In this document: positions 27,829 to 37,514 of the stretch, in pieces | Numbering within the stretch: position 1 is the first letter of the stretch | Layout of the letters: each line of letters starts with the position of its first letter | Assembly (NCBI GenBank): GCA_002255935.1 | Contig: NKIO01000016.1 | Span: 1-59,717, forward strand | DNA from: Comamonadaceae bacterium PBBC2 | Lineage (GTDB): Bacteria; Pseudomonadota; Gammaproteobacteria; Burkholderiales; Burkholderiaceae_C | Length of the DNA: 59,717 nt | Reading direction: 5' to 3' | Program-made: the position numbers and the translations under genes | The notes under the pieces: generated by a model | Told to the model about the DNA's origin: nothing | The model's input: the letters and a program-made list of their open reading frames with translations, nothing else | Database searches by the model: none

Positions 27829-28839
27829 TCAGCGGGTGTTGTTGATGCGCTCAAGCATGCCTGCAGGCCAGACCTTGGCGTAGTCCGACTTGGCATAGGT
27901 GTCTTGTACCGACTTGCGGAAGGCGTCCAGATCGGGCGTGGTCACCTGCAGGCCTTGCTGCTTGAAGAAGTCCACGATCTGGCCTTCTTCCTTGATGCGG
28001 TTCTCGTTGTTGTACTGGGCCGCGGCTTGCGCAGCGGCCTTGACGTTTTGCTTTTGTGCAGGGGTCAGGGCGTTCCAAGTCTTGTTCGAGATCGCAATGA
28101 AAATCCCGTCCACCAGGTGGTTGGTCAGCACCAGTTGTTTGGTCACTTCATAGAACTTGGCCGCACGCACGGTGGGCAGGGGGTTGTCCTGACCGTCGAT
28201 GGTGCCGGTTTTCAGGCCCAAATAGACCTCGCCAAAAGCCAAGGGGGTGGCTGTGGCGCCCAGGGCTTCACCGAGGAACAACCACTCTTTGGTGCCGGGC
28301 ATGCGCAGCTTGATGCCCTTGAGGTCGGCGGGCGTTTTGACGTTGCGCGCTTCCCGCAGGTTGACTTGGCGTGTGCCCAGATAGACCGTGGACAGCACGG
28401 TCACGTCCATTTTTTCAGAGACGGTTTTGAACAGGCCTTCGCCGATGGGGCCGCTGAACACCTTTTGTTGGTGGGCTGGATCGCGCACCACATACCCGGC
28501 GGTGAAGATTGAAAACTCGGGCACCAGTTTGGCCATGTCAAAAGCCGAGATGGCCGACAGCTCCAAGTTGCCACGGGCCATGGCCGCGGGCTCGGTGCCT
28601 TGTTTGAACAGCGAGGCGTTCAGGTTGATTTGGGTGTCGAACTGGTTGGGCGAAGACTTGTCGAGTGTGTCCTTGAACACCGTCCACATCTTGGCGTGCC
28701 AGTCGTCGGGCACGGCCGGTGTCGAGATGCGCATCGGAATTTTGGTGTCGGCCCATGCTGGGCCAGCCATGCCGCACAAGGCCATGGCCGAGACGCTGGC
28801 GGCCAGCAGGCCACGTCGCAGGTTGGATACAGTTTTCAT
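27829..28839 (-). CDS. dctP: TRAP transporter substrate-binding protein (DctP)
   Basis: 336 residues. The signal peptide ends near AGPAWAD. The substrate-binding Arg lies in IKLRMPGTKEW, with GTIDGQDNPLP following as in DctP proteins. GGAG lies before the ATG at 28839. It delivers the ligand to DctQM. The surrounding genes suggest a sugar or sugar acid such as L-fucose, though TRAP binding proteins usually prefer a carboxylate. Confidence 0.9.
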   Translation of the reverse strand: MKTVSNLRRGLLAASVSAMALCGMAGPAWADTKIPMRISTPAVPDDWHAKMWTVFKDTLDKSSPNQFDTQINLNASLFKQGTEPAAMARGNLELSAISAFDMAKLVPEFSIFTAGYVVRDPAHQQKVFSGPIGEGLFKTVSEKMDVTVLSTVYLGTRQVNLREARNVKTPADLKGIKLRMPGTKEWLFLGEALGATATPLAFGEVYLGLKTGTIDGQDNPLPTVRAAKFYEVTKQLVLTNHLVDGIFIAISNKTWNALTPAQKQNVKAAAQAAAQYNNENRIKEEGQIVDFFKQQGLQVTTPDLDAFRKSVQDTYAKSDYAKVWPAGMLERINNTR

Positions 28840-28871
28840 GTGGGTCTCCTGGGGTTGTTGATTGAAAGGGC

Positions 28872-29804
28872 TTATTCGCGTGTGGTGTCGATGTTGAACT
28901 GCCGCACTTCCTGTGCAAAAGCGGCGTGTGCTTCGGGCGTCATGGCCACCAGCGGGGCGCGCACGCGCAGCCAGCTGGGGTCCTGGTGCAAGGTGGCCAT
29001 CACGCTTTTCAGCGCGGGCATCAGGGCATGCGGTTTGAGCAGATCCAAGATGGCTTGAATGCGCTGCGCATCGTGCGCAGTACCGGGCGCTGTCGATTCA
29101 AGCACCATGCGGTGCACCACGCGTGGCAAAAAGTTGGCCAGCCCACTGATGGCGCCGGTGCTGCCCAGGGGGCCCATGGTGGTCAGGTCGGGCTCAAAGC
29201 CCACATACACCGTGATGGGCGGCATGAATGCTTTGGCCAGCGCCACCGAATGGGCCTGGTTGCAGCTGCTGTCCTTGATGCCCGCGATGATCCCTGGGTA
29301 ACGCGCCAGCAACTGGGCAATCACGCCATGGGGCAAGTCCACGCCGATGACCTGGGGGATGTGGTACAGATACAGCCGCCAGTCGGAGCGGTTCACCCCT
29401 TTGATGATTTGCACATAGCCGTTGAGGATGCCTTCGTCGCTGATGCCCTTGAAAAAGAAGGGCGGCAGCACCAAGCAACCGTGCACGCCGAGGTCCACCG
29501 CGTGGCGTGTGAGTTCCAGTGTTTCGACCAAGGCCGCGCAACTGGTGGAGACGATGATCCGTTCGGCCGGCACGCCGTGGGCGATCATTTGCTTGAGCGC
29601 CTCCTTGCGTTCTTGCAAAGAAAAGGACGGGCCTTCGCCTGTGGTGCCAAAGATCGTCACGCCGCCGCAGCCTGCGCTGATGAGGGACAGGGCGTGTGCG
29701 GCCAGTTTGGCGTGGTCAATGTTCAGCTGCGCATCGAGCGGTGTGAGCAGGGCAGGCCAGATGCCTTGAAAGCCATTGCGGCTGTTGGTGAGCGAGGCGG
29801 TCAA
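28872..29804 (-). CDS. DapA-family aldolase/dehydratase (possible 2-keto-3-deoxy sugar-acid aldolase)
   Basis: 310 residues of the dihydrodipicolinate synthase family. GTTGEG in the N-terminal third, YLYHIP with the catalytic Tyr, and the Schiff-base Lys in GIKDSS are all present. True DHDPS would not sit in a sugar operon; relatives cleave 2-keto-3-deoxy sugar acids. In Burkholderia L-fucose pathways a similar enzyme is encoded beside the mutarotase, dehydrogenase and lactonase, all found here, so a role on 2-keto-3-deoxy-L-fuconate is plausible. It overlaps the GntR regulator gene by 4 bases. Confidence 0.8.
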   Translation of the reverse strand: MTASLTNSRNGFQGIWPALLTPLDAQLNIDHAKLAAHALSLISAGCGGVTIFGTTGEGPSFSLQERKEALKQMIAHGVPAERIIVSTSCAALVETLELTRHAVDLGVHGCLVLPPFFFKGISDEGILNGYVQIIKGVNRSDWRLYLYHIPQVIGVDLPHGVIAQLLARYPGIIAGIKDSSCNQAHSVALAKAFMPPITVYVGFEPDLTTMGPLGSTGAISGLANFLPRVVHRMVLESTAPGTAHDAQRIQAILDLLKPHALMPALKSVMATLHQDPSWLRVRAPLVAMTPEAHAAFAQEVRQFNIDTTRE

Positions 29805-30529
29805 ATGAACTCCGTGTGGGCAATGGGTGACAGTTCAACGGGAACTGGACGGCTGAGGATGCGGCGGTCTTGTCCCAGCACGCGTTGGTGGGCGCAATGG
29901 ATATGGTGGGCCACATGCGCTGCCACAGCGTCGGGGTCACGGGCCTTGAGGGCGCCGATCAGGTTCAGGTGTTCTTGCATGGCGGGCAAGAGCACTTCGG
30001 CCGACAGGGTCGAGCGCTCCAGGTGGATCAAACGCACGCGCAAGCTGTTGATACGGTAGGCGTTGGAGATCAGCTCATTGCCCAGGGTGTCGATCATCAG
30101 GTCGTGCAGGCCCCAGTCCACCGAGGTGGCTTCGGTCAGCAACTCGTCGGTGATCTGCCCCGCCTGGGCTTGGTGGACGATGCCCAGGTGCGCTTGTTCG
30201 ATGCTGGCCAGATCGGCATCGCTGACCGACTGCACAAAATGCAGCGCTGCTTCGCGCTCGAGCATGCCGCGCAACTGAAAGGCGTTGTGGATCAGCTTGA
30301 GGTCCACATGCGCAATTTGCAAGCCCCGCTGCGGCACCGTGCGCAGCAGGCCTTCGGCCTCCAGGCGCGGAATCAGTTCGCGCACAGCGCCCAGCGGCAT
30401 GTCCAGCAATTGCATCAGCTCGCGCTGCGAGACAAATTGCCCGGGCCGCACATTGGCCTGCAGGATCTGCTGGCGAAAATTTTCGTAGGCGCGGGCACGC
30501 AAAGACTGGGGGTTGGGCAACTCGGTCAT
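29801..30529 (-). CDS. GntR/FadR-family transcriptional regulator
   Basis: 242 residues. An N-terminal winged helix (RARAYENFRQQILQANVRPGQ, SQRELMQLLDMPLGAVRELIPRLEAEGLL) is followed by an all-helical FCD effector domain with HDLMIDTLGNELI and H-containing helices near the end. The ATG at 30529 lies 4 bases after the mutarotase stop. It likely controls its own operon through the palindrome just upstream of the operon, at 30980-30993. Confidence 0.88.
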   Translation of the reverse strand: MTELPNPQSLRARAYENFRQQILQANVRPGQFVSQRELMQLLDMPLGAVRELIPRLEAEGLLRTVPQRGLQIAHVDLKLIHNAFQLRGMLEREAALHFVQSVSDADLASIEQAHLGIVHQAQAGQITDELLTEATSVDWGLHDLMIDTLGNELISNAYRINSLRVRLIHLERSTLSAEVLLPAMQEHLNLIGALKARDPDAVAAHVAHHIHCAHQRVLGQDRRILSRPVPVELSPIAHTEFI

Positions 30530-30533
30530 GGCC

Positions 30534-30974
30534 TCAGTCGGTCGAAATGACGCCCTTGCGCAGCAAGATGTTGGCGTATTTGCGCAGGTCGCCGGTTTGC
30601 ACCACCAGCCGGGCCGAGCGGGCCTGCTCGTAAAACGCAAAACGCTCCAAGGTCCCCGGCGCGGCTTCGCCCTGGGCTTGAAGGGCTTGCCGAAATTCGG
30701 CCACTGGCAAGGGCACGGCCTGTGCATCGCCCACCACCTGCATGGTCCAGGCGCAGGGCGTCTCAAAGGTGTCCAGCGGCAAGACGCCGAGCACCGCATG
30801 CAGCACCTGGGTGGTGCTCAAACCTGGCAATTGCACCAGCCGGGCGTGAGCTTGCTCGGCAATCCGGTCGGCTGGAAAGTTGGCATCCACCAGGGCCACA
30901 TCGTCGCCGTGGCCGAGTTTGGCCAGACCGAACAAAAGTTGCGGGGTGAGCAGAGGGGAGATGTTTTTCAACAT
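30534..30974 (-). CDS. fucU: RbsD/FucU-family sugar mutarotase
   Basis: 146 residues. It opens MLKNISPLLTPQLLFGLAKLGHGDDVALVDANFP, the hallmark of FucU/RbsD proteins, with the conserved His and Asp in GHGDD. It interconverts sugar anomers. The usual C-terminal segment (FAFYEQARSARLVVQTGDLRKYANILLRKGV) favours FucU (L-fucose) over RbsD. It is the first gene of the minus-strand operon, starting just after a palindromic operator-like site. Confidence 0.88.
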   Translation of the reverse strand: MLKNISPLLTPQLLFGLAKLGHGDDVALVDANFPADRIAEQAHARLVQLPGLSTTQVLHAVLGVLPLDTFETPCAWTMQVVGDAQAVPLPVAEFRQALQAQGEAAPGTLERFAFYEQARSARLVVQTGDLRKYANILLRKGVISTD

Positions 30975-30979
30975 GTATG

Positions 30980-30993
30980 ACTAACATGTTAGT
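30980..30993. promoter_or_regulatory. Palindromic operator-like site upstream of the fucU operon
   Basis: ACTAACATGTTAGT is a perfect 14-bp palindrome 5 bases upstream of the fucU start codon, in the promoter region shared with the divergent aldose dehydrogenase. A second ACATGT half lies over the start codon. Its position suits autoregulation by the GntR protein of this operon. Confidence 0.6.
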
Positions 30994-31108
30994 TGTCGGC
31001 GGGCGATGCCGTCCCCGTAATTACCCGTGCTTTGTTGTTTTGGCCACAGCACTGGTCAGGGGGCGAATTGCCCCCTACGATGACCGCCATGACTTGTGAT
31101 GGAGACAG

Positions 31109-32128
31109 ATGAACACCGCCGCTTTTTTGACGTGCACCGATGGTGCCCGTTTGGGCCTGGGCGGTGCGCCGCTGGGCAATTTGTTTGAAGCCATGGGCGA
31201 TGCGCAAGCCCGCGCCGTGGTCGATGCCGCCTGGGCCGATGGTTGCCGCACGTTTGACACCGCGCCTCATTACGGCCACGGCTTGTCCGAGCGCCGCATG
31301 GGCGACGCTTTGCGCGACCACCCGCGCAGCAGCTTGCGCTTGTCCAGCAAAGTGGGGCGTTTGCTGACCCCCCAAGCCCAAGTCCCGCATGAACAGCACA
31401 GCTATGTGAACACCTTGCCTTTTGTGCAGCACTGGGATTTGTCGGCCAGCGGTGTGCGCCGCAGTGTGGAAGACAGCTTGCAGCGTCTGGGCCTGGCGCA
31501 ACTGGATGCGGTTTACATCCACGACATCGATGCCGCCACGCACGGCCCACAGGCGGGCGCTGTCTTGCGCCGGGTGCTGCAAGAGACCTTGCCCGCGTTG
31601 GCCCAGCTCCAACATGAAGGGCTGCTCCGCCACATTGGTTTGGGCGTGAACGACCACCACATCGTCGAGCAGGTGCTGCGTCATGCTGATCTGGATGTGC
31701 TCATGCTTGCGGGCCGTTACACCTTGCTTGACCAAGCGGCCTTGCCCTCGCTCATGCCGCAACTGCTCAAGCGGCGGGTGGCGCTGGCGCTGGGCGGGGT
31801 GTTCAACTCCGGCATCTTGGCGACCCGTGTGTCGGCAGATCGGCCCATGACCTTCAATTACGCTCCGGCCGCGCCAACCTGGATCGACAAAGCTTTGGGC
31901 ATTCAATCGGTGTGCGACCAGCATGGCGTGAGTTTGCCCGCTGCCGCCTTGCAGTTTGCCCTGGCCCACCCGGCCACCCAAATCGTCATGCTGGGCGTGC
32001 GCAGTGCCGAGCAATGGCAAGCGGCGCGTCAAGCTGAGCGCGAGGTGATTCCTGCCGATTGTTGGCAACAACTGCGGCATGAGGGTTGGTTGCCACCTGA
32101 TGCGCCGCTGCCCGAAGGAGCGCCATGA
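31109..32128 (+). CDS. Aldo/keto reductase, probable L-fucose (aldose) dehydrogenase
   Basis: 339 residues of the aldo/keto reductase superfamily, close to the D-threo-aldose/L-fucose 1-dehydrogenase group. Conserved parts are LGGAPLGNLFEA, FDTAPHYGHGLSERRMG with the catalytic Tyr, LRLSSKVGR with the Lys, and LDAVYIHDID. It oxidises the sugar to its lactone using NAD(P). It overlaps the lactonase gene by 4 bases and is divergent from the mutarotase operon, giving consecutive steps of one pathway. Confidence 0.88.
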   Translation: MNTAAFLTCTDGARLGLGGAPLGNLFEAMGDAQARAVVDAAWADGCRTFDTAPHYGHGLSERRMGDALRDHPRSSLRLSSKVGRLLTPQAQVPHEQHSYVNTLPFVQHWDLSASGVRRSVEDSLQRLGLAQLDAVYIHDIDAATHGPQAGAVLRRVLQETLPALAQLQHEGLLRHIGLGVNDHHIVEQVLRHADLDVLMLAGRYTLLDQAALPSLMPQLLKRRVALALGGVFNSGILATRVSADRPMTFNYAPAAPTWIDKALGIQSVCDQHGVSLPAAALQFALAHPATQIVMLGVRSAEQWQAARQAEREVIPADCWQQLRHEGWLPPDAPLPEGAP

Positions 32129-32955
32129 TCGATGCGCATTTTCATGTCTGGCAACTTGCCCGCGCTGACTACGGTTGGCTCACGCCAGCACTGGCCCCGA
32201 TTTACCGCGACGTGAGGGTGGCCGATTGGCATGGGCAGGCGCAGGCTTGGGGCGTGACCGGTGGTGTCTTGGTGCAAGCGGCCCCCACAGCCCAAGAGAC
32301 AGCCTTTATGTTGCAACAGGCTCAAGACCACCCTGCGGTGCTTGGGGTCGTGGGGTGGATCGACATGCTGGCCCCCGATGCGGTGGCCCAGGTGGCGCGT
32401 TGCGCGTCGCAGCCGCTGCTGAAGGGGTTGCGCCCCATGCTGCAAGACCTGAGCGATCCAGATTGGATTTTGCAAGCGGCCATAGAGCCCGTGCTCCAAG
32501 CCATGAAGGCCCACGGTCTGGTGCTCGATGCCCTGATCAAGCCTGTGCATCTGAGTCGCATCTTGAAGCTCACGCGGCAGCACCCGGAGCTGACGGTGGT
32601 GATCGACCACGGCGCCAAACCGATGATGGACGCTGCCAGCATGAACGATTGGGCGGCCTTGATGCAAGCACTGGCCGATCAAACCCATCCCGAAAAAGTG
32701 GTGTGCAAGATGTCGGGCCTGTGGACCGAGGCGCCTGCGGGGCAGCCCGTGGACGTGGTGCGACCTTGGTGCGAAGCACTGCTGAAGATCTGGGGCACCC
32801 AGCGTTTGTTGTGGGGCAGCGATTGGCCTGTTTTGGAATTGGCGGGCAGCTATGCCGACTGGCGTCGGCTGACGCTGGATGTTTTGCGCGCGTATTCGCC
32901 CCAAGCACAAGCGGATGTCCTCGGTGAGAATGCGCGGCGTATTTATCGGCTTTGA
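32125..32955 (+). CDS. Amidohydrolase-family sugar lactonase (L-fuconolactonase-like)
   Basis: 276 residues of the Amidohydro_2 family. MIDAHFHVWQL supplies the HxH metal pair, VVIDHGAKP the middle His, and LLWGSDWPV the C-terminal Asp. This set matches L-fucono- and L-rhamnono-lactonases. Translation is coupled to the dehydrogenase by a 4-base overlap. A fuconate dehydratase, needed between this step and the aldolase, is not in the window. Confidence 0.87.
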   Translation: MIDAHFHVWQLARADYGWLTPALAPIYRDVRVADWHGQAQAWGVTGGVLVQAAPTAQETAFMLQQAQDHPAVLGVVGWIDMLAPDAVAQVARCASQPLLKGLRPMLQDLSDPDWILQAAIEPVLQAMKAHGLVLDALIKPVHLSRILKLTRQHPELTVVIDHGAKPMMDAASMNDWAALMQALADQTHPEKVVCKMSGLWTEAPAGQPVDVVRPWCEALLKIWGTQRLLWGSDWPVLELAGSYADWRRLTLDVLRAYSPQAQADVLGENARRIYRL

Positions 32956-32971
32956 GCCGTGGATGGGGCTG

Positions 32972-34504
32972 TCACTGTTCTTTCAGCACCCGCCGGTATT
33001 GCACCGCCTCGGCCACGTGCGCGGGCTCAATGGTTTGGGAGCCCGCCAGGTCGGCGATGGTGCGGGCCACCTTCAGGCTGCGGTGCGTGCTGCGGCCGCT
33101 CCAGCCCAACTTGGTGGCGGCTTTTTGCAGCAAGGCCGCAGCGCCTTCGCTCAGATGGGCTTGGGCATCGATGGCTTGACCTTGCAAGTCGGCGTTAGCG
33201 CAGCCTTGTCGGGCCTGTGCCCGCTGTCGTGCCACCAAGCTGCGGGCGGCAATCTCTGAAGTGCTTTCGCCCGGTGGTGCGTTCAGCAGGTCTTGCGCGG
33301 GCAGGCTGGGCACTTCGATGTGCAGGTCGATGCGGTCGAGCAGCGGCCCGCTGAGCTTGCCCTGGTAGCGGCTGACCTGGTCGGGCGAGCAGCGGCAAGC
33401 CCGTGTGGCGCTGCCCAAATAGCCGCAAGGGCAGGGGTTCATGGCCGCGATCAGCTGAAAGCGCGCCGGAAACTCGGCCCGCCTGGCCGCCCGTGCGATG
33501 GTGATGGTGCCGGTCTCCAGCGGCTCGCGCAGCGCTTCAAGGGCGGCACGGGGGAATTCGGGCAACTCGTCCAGAAACAGCACCCCGTGGTGCGCCAGCG
33601 AAATCTCGCCCGGGCGTGGCGGCGAGCCGCCACCCACCAGGGCCACCGCGCTGGCCGAGTGGTGCGGCTGACCGGTGGGCCTTTGCGCCCAACGCGAGAG
33701 CTCAAAGCGGCCCGCCAAGCTGGCCAAAGCCGCTGCTTCCAGTGCGTCTTCGACCGACATGGGCGGCAACAAACCGGCAAAGCGCTGCGCCAGCATCGAT
33801 TTGCCTGAGCCGGGCGGCCCGACCATCAGCAGCGAATGGCCACCCGCAGCGGCGATCTCCAGCACCCGTTTGACCCCGGCTTGCCCCTTCACATCGGCCA
33901 GGTCGGCATAGCGGGGCGCGTCTGCTGGCGCTTGTGCGCTCAAGCGGGCCCAGCCCTCGCCGGGCTCGGGTGGCGGCTCGGTGGACGGCGGCAAAAACTG
34001 TTGCACCACGTCCAGCAAGTGCTGGGCGCGAAAGACTTCCGCATCGGGCACCAGGGCGGCCTCTTCGGCGCTGCCCGGCGGCAGCACCAAGCGGGTGCGC
34101 ACCTGCTGCTGCCGCAAGGCCAGGCTCATGGCCAAAGCCCCGCGCACCGGACGCAGCTCGCCCGACAAAGAAAGTTCACCGGCAAATTCGTGTCCAGACA
34201 GCTTGCTGGCATCGATCTGCCCACTGGCCGCCAAGATGCCCAGTGCAATGGGCAAGTCCAAGCGGCCCGAGTCTTTGGGCAGATCGGCGGGGGCCAAATT
34301 CACGGTGATGCGTTTGTTGTGCGGAAACTCCAGGCCGCTGTTTTGCAAGGCCGAGCGCACCCGCTCGCGGGCTTCTTTGACCTCCACATCGGCCAGCCCC
34401 ACCAAAGTGAAGCTGGGCAGGCCGTTGGCCAGATGCACCTCGACGGTGACCGCAGGCGCCTGCAGTCCGACCAATGCACGGCTGTGCACCAAAGAAAGAC
34501 TCAT
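32972..34504 (-). CDS. comM: YifB/ComM-family magnesium chelatase-like AAA+ ATPase
   Basis: 510 residues. The N-terminal ChlI-like region is MSLSLVHSRALVGLQAPAVTVEV, then a Mg-chelatase AAA+ core with Walker A VGPPGSGKSMLAQRFAGLLPP and Walker B HHGVLFLDELPEF, and the cysteine region NPCPCGYLGSATRACRC. ComM drives branch migration during natural transformation. GGAGG lies before the ATG at 34504, which decides the start. It is divergent from the nitrogen-regulated torF operon. Confidence 0.92.
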   Translation of the reverse strand: MSLSLVHSRALVGLQAPAVTVEVHLANGLPSFTLVGLADVEVKEARERVRSALQNSGLEFPHNKRITVNLAPADLPKDSGRLDLPIALGILAASGQIDASKLSGHEFAGELSLSGELRPVRGALAMSLALRQQQVRTRLVLPPGSAEEAALVPDAEVFRAQHLLDVVQQFLPPSTEPPPEPGEGWARLSAQAPADAPRYADLADVKGQAGVKRVLEIAAAGGHSLLMVGPPGSGKSMLAQRFAGLLPPMSVEDALEAAALASLAGRFELSRWAQRPTGQPHHSASAVALVGGGSPPRPGEISLAHHGVLFLDELPEFPRAALEALREPLETGTITIARAARRAEFPARFQLIAAMNPCPCGYLGSATRACRCSPDQVSRYQGKLSGPLLDRIDLHIEVPSLPAQDLLNAPPGESTSEIAARSLVARQRAQARQGCANADLQGQAIDAQAHLSEGAAALLQKAATKLGWSGRSTHRSLKVARTIADLAGSQTIEPAHVAEAVQYRRVLKEQ

Positions 34505-34527
34505 ATTTCCTCCCTGCCCCATATTGG

Positions 34528-34544
34528 TGCACCGATGAGGTGCA
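34528..34544 (+). promoter_or_regulatory. NtrC (NRI) binding site
   Basis: TGCACC-GATGA-GGTGCA is a full match to the NtrC consensus dyad TGCACC-N5-GGTGCA. It lies about 100 bases upstream of a sigma-54 promoter, the usual enhancer distance, and marks the torF-glnK-amtB operon as nitrogen-regulated. Confidence 0.85.
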
Positions 34545-34645
34545 TGCACGCTGCGATGGCGTGCGGATCTTGTTTGAGGCCCATTCAAACATGAGAAGAG
34601 CGGCAAAACACTGGGAAATGCCCCAATCACAGGCCCATGACAGGC

Positions 34646-34661
34646 TGGCACGGTCTGTGCT
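34646..34661 (+). promoter_or_regulatory. Sigma-54 promoter of torF-glnK-amtB
   Basis: TGGCACGGTCTGTGCT matches the RpoN consensus TGGCACG-N4-TTGCW at all but one position, with GG and GC correctly spaced. The predicted start is near 34673, 29 bases before the torF ATG. Confidence 0.85.
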
Positions 34662-34701
34662 TGATGGGTACGTCCTCAACAACTTTTGACCGGAGTCCAC
34701 T

Positions 34702-35821
<1,120 letters not shown>

Positions 35822-35843
35822 TCGACCAGAAAGAGAGTTGAAA

Positions 35844-37376
35844 ATGAAAAAGCTACTCGCGTCGTTGGCCTTGGGCTTGTCCCTTGGCTTTGGCCTGTTG
35901 GGTGCGGGTTCTGTGGCCCTGGCCCAAACTGCCCCCGCTGTCACTGCCCCCGCTGCTGAAGCCAAGGCCCCTGCTGCGGCTCCGGCTGCAGCCCCTGCTG
36001 CTGCTGCTGAAGCTGCTCCCGCAGAAGCCGCTCCAGTGCCTGTGCCCAACAAAGGCGACACCGGCTGGATGCTGTTGTCCACCTTGCTGGTGCTCATGAT
36101 GGCCGTGCCTGGCCTGGCCTTGTTCTACGGCGGCTTGGTCCGCAGCAAGAACATGCTGTCGGTGCTCATGCAAGTCATGGTCACCTTCTCGCTGATCCTG
36201 GTGCTCTGGTTCATCTACGGCTACAGCTTCGCGTTCACCGAAGGCAATGCTTTCATCGGTGGCACGGACCGCCTCTTCATGAAGGGCATCTGGGACAACG
36301 CTGCCGGCACCTTTGCCAATGCGGCCACCTTCTCTAAGGGTGTCTACATTCCTGAAGTCGTGTTCGCTGCCTTCCAAGCCACTTTCGCGGGCATCACTTG
36401 CGCCCTGATCGTGGGTGCCTTTGCCGAGCGTGTGAAGTTCTCTGCGGTGCTGGCTTTCATGGTGCTGTGGTTCACCTTCAGCTACCTGCCGATCGCCCAC
36501 ATGGTCTGGTTCTGGATGGGTCCTGACGCCTACGCTTCCAAAGAAGTTGTGGACGAAATGACTTCCAAAGCTGGCTTGCTGTGGCAGTGGGGCGCGCTGG
36601 ACTTCGCTGGCGGTACCGTGGTGCACATCAACGCCGCTGTGGCTGGCCTGGTCGGTGCCTTCATGATCGGCAAACGCGTCGGTTACGGCAAAGAATCCAT
36701 GGCGCCTCACAGCCTGACATTGACCATGGTCGGTGCCGCCTTGCTGTGGGTGGGTTGGTTCGGTTTCAACGCCGGCTCCGCTCTGGAAGCCAACGGTTTC
36801 GCAGCCCTGGCCTTCATCAACACCATGTTGGCCACGGCAGCTGCTGTGATCGCCTGGTGCCTGGGTGAAGCCCTGATGCGTGGCAAAGCCTCTATGTTGG
36901 GCGCCGCTTCTGGTGCGGTGGCTGGCCTGGTCGCCATCACCCCCGCAGCTGGCAACGTCGGCATCGGCGGTGGCGTGATCATCGGTTTCATCGCTGGTTT
37001 CGCCTGCCTTTGGGGTGTCAACGGTCTGAAGAAACTGCTGGGCGCTGACGACTCTCTGGACGTCTTCGGTGTGCACGGCGTCGGCGGTATCTTGGGTGCC
37101 TTGCTGACTGGCGTGTTCAACTCGCCAGCCTTGGGCGGCCCCAGCGCCGTGGGCGACTGGGTCACCGTGTCCATGGTCACTGCAGACGCTTACTCCATCG
37201 CTGCACAAGTGTGGATCCAAGCCAAGGCTGTGTTGCTGACCATCGTCTGGTCGGGTGTGGTCTCTGTCGCGGCCTACAAGATCGTCGACATGACCATCGG
37301 TCTGCGCGTCTCGGAAGAAGAAGAGCGCGAAGGTCTGGACATCTCCTCGCACGGCGAGTCGGCCTACCACGGTTGA
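35844..37376 (+). CDS. amtB: Ammonium transporter AmtB
   Basis: 510 residues. A signal peptide (1-28) and an unusual Ala/Pro-rich stretch (about 29-68) precede the 11-span Amt domain (from NKGDTGWMLLSTLLVLMMAVPGLALFYGGLVRSKNML). The family signature DFAGGTVVHINAA carries one of the twin pore His residues, and the FGVHGVGGILGALLTG segment the other. It conducts ammonium and is gated by GlnK. The Ala/Pro linker is longer than in enteric AmtB. Confidence 0.96.
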   Translation: MKKLLASLALGLSLGFGLLGAGSVALAQTAPAVTAPAAEAKAPAAAPAAAPAAAAEAAPAEAAPVPVPNKGDTGWMLLSTLLVLMMAVPGLALFYGGLVRSKNMLSVLMQVMVTFSLILVLWFIYGYSFAFTEGNAFIGGTDRLFMKGIWDNAAGTFANAATFSKGVYIPEVVFAAFQATFAGITCALIVGAFAERVKFSAVLAFMVLWFTFSYLPIAHMVWFWMGPDAYASKEVVDEMTSKAGLLWQWGALDFAGGTVVHINAAVAGLVGAFMIGKRVGYGKESMAPHSLTLTMVGAALLWVGWFGFNAGSALEANGFAALAFINTMLATAAAVIAWCLGEALMRGKASMLGAASGAVAGLVAITPAAGNVGIGGGVIIGFIAGFACLWGVNGLKKLLGADDSLDVFGVHGVGGILGALLTGVFNSPALGGPSAVGDWVTVSMVTADAYSIAAQVWIQAKAVLLTIVWSGVVSVAAYKIVDMTIGLRVSEEEEREGLDISSHGESAYHG

Positions 37377-37392
37377 TTCCGAGGTCTCTCAA

Positions 37393-37447
37393 GCGGTGAC
37401 ACCCGTCACCGCCTCACTCAGCCCGCAGCGCTTGCGCCCTGCGGGCT
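37393..37447 (+). terminator. Two hairpins after amtB
   Basis: The first is a perfect 8-bp stem, GCGGTGAC-ACCC-GTCACCGC (37393-37412). The second has arms AGCCCGCAG and CTGCGGGCT (37420-37447) followed by a weak T-rich GTTTCATTT. They likely end the torF-glnK-amtB transcript. Confidence 0.65.
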
Positions 37448-37514
37448 GTTTCATTTGGGGTACCAAAACCCCCACGGGACAGGAAACCCCACCCCCGCGC
37501 GGCACAATGCCCGC

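Noticed and set aside
28872..29804. True dihydrodipicolinate synthase (dapA)
   Set aside because: Motifs fit the superfamily, but the operon holds sugar transport and catabolic genes, and the protein is longer than typical DapA.
30530..30799. Upstream extension of the GntR regulator frame
   Set aside because: It overlaps the mutarotase gene in another frame and adds no family sequence; the ATG at 30529 fits the winged helix.
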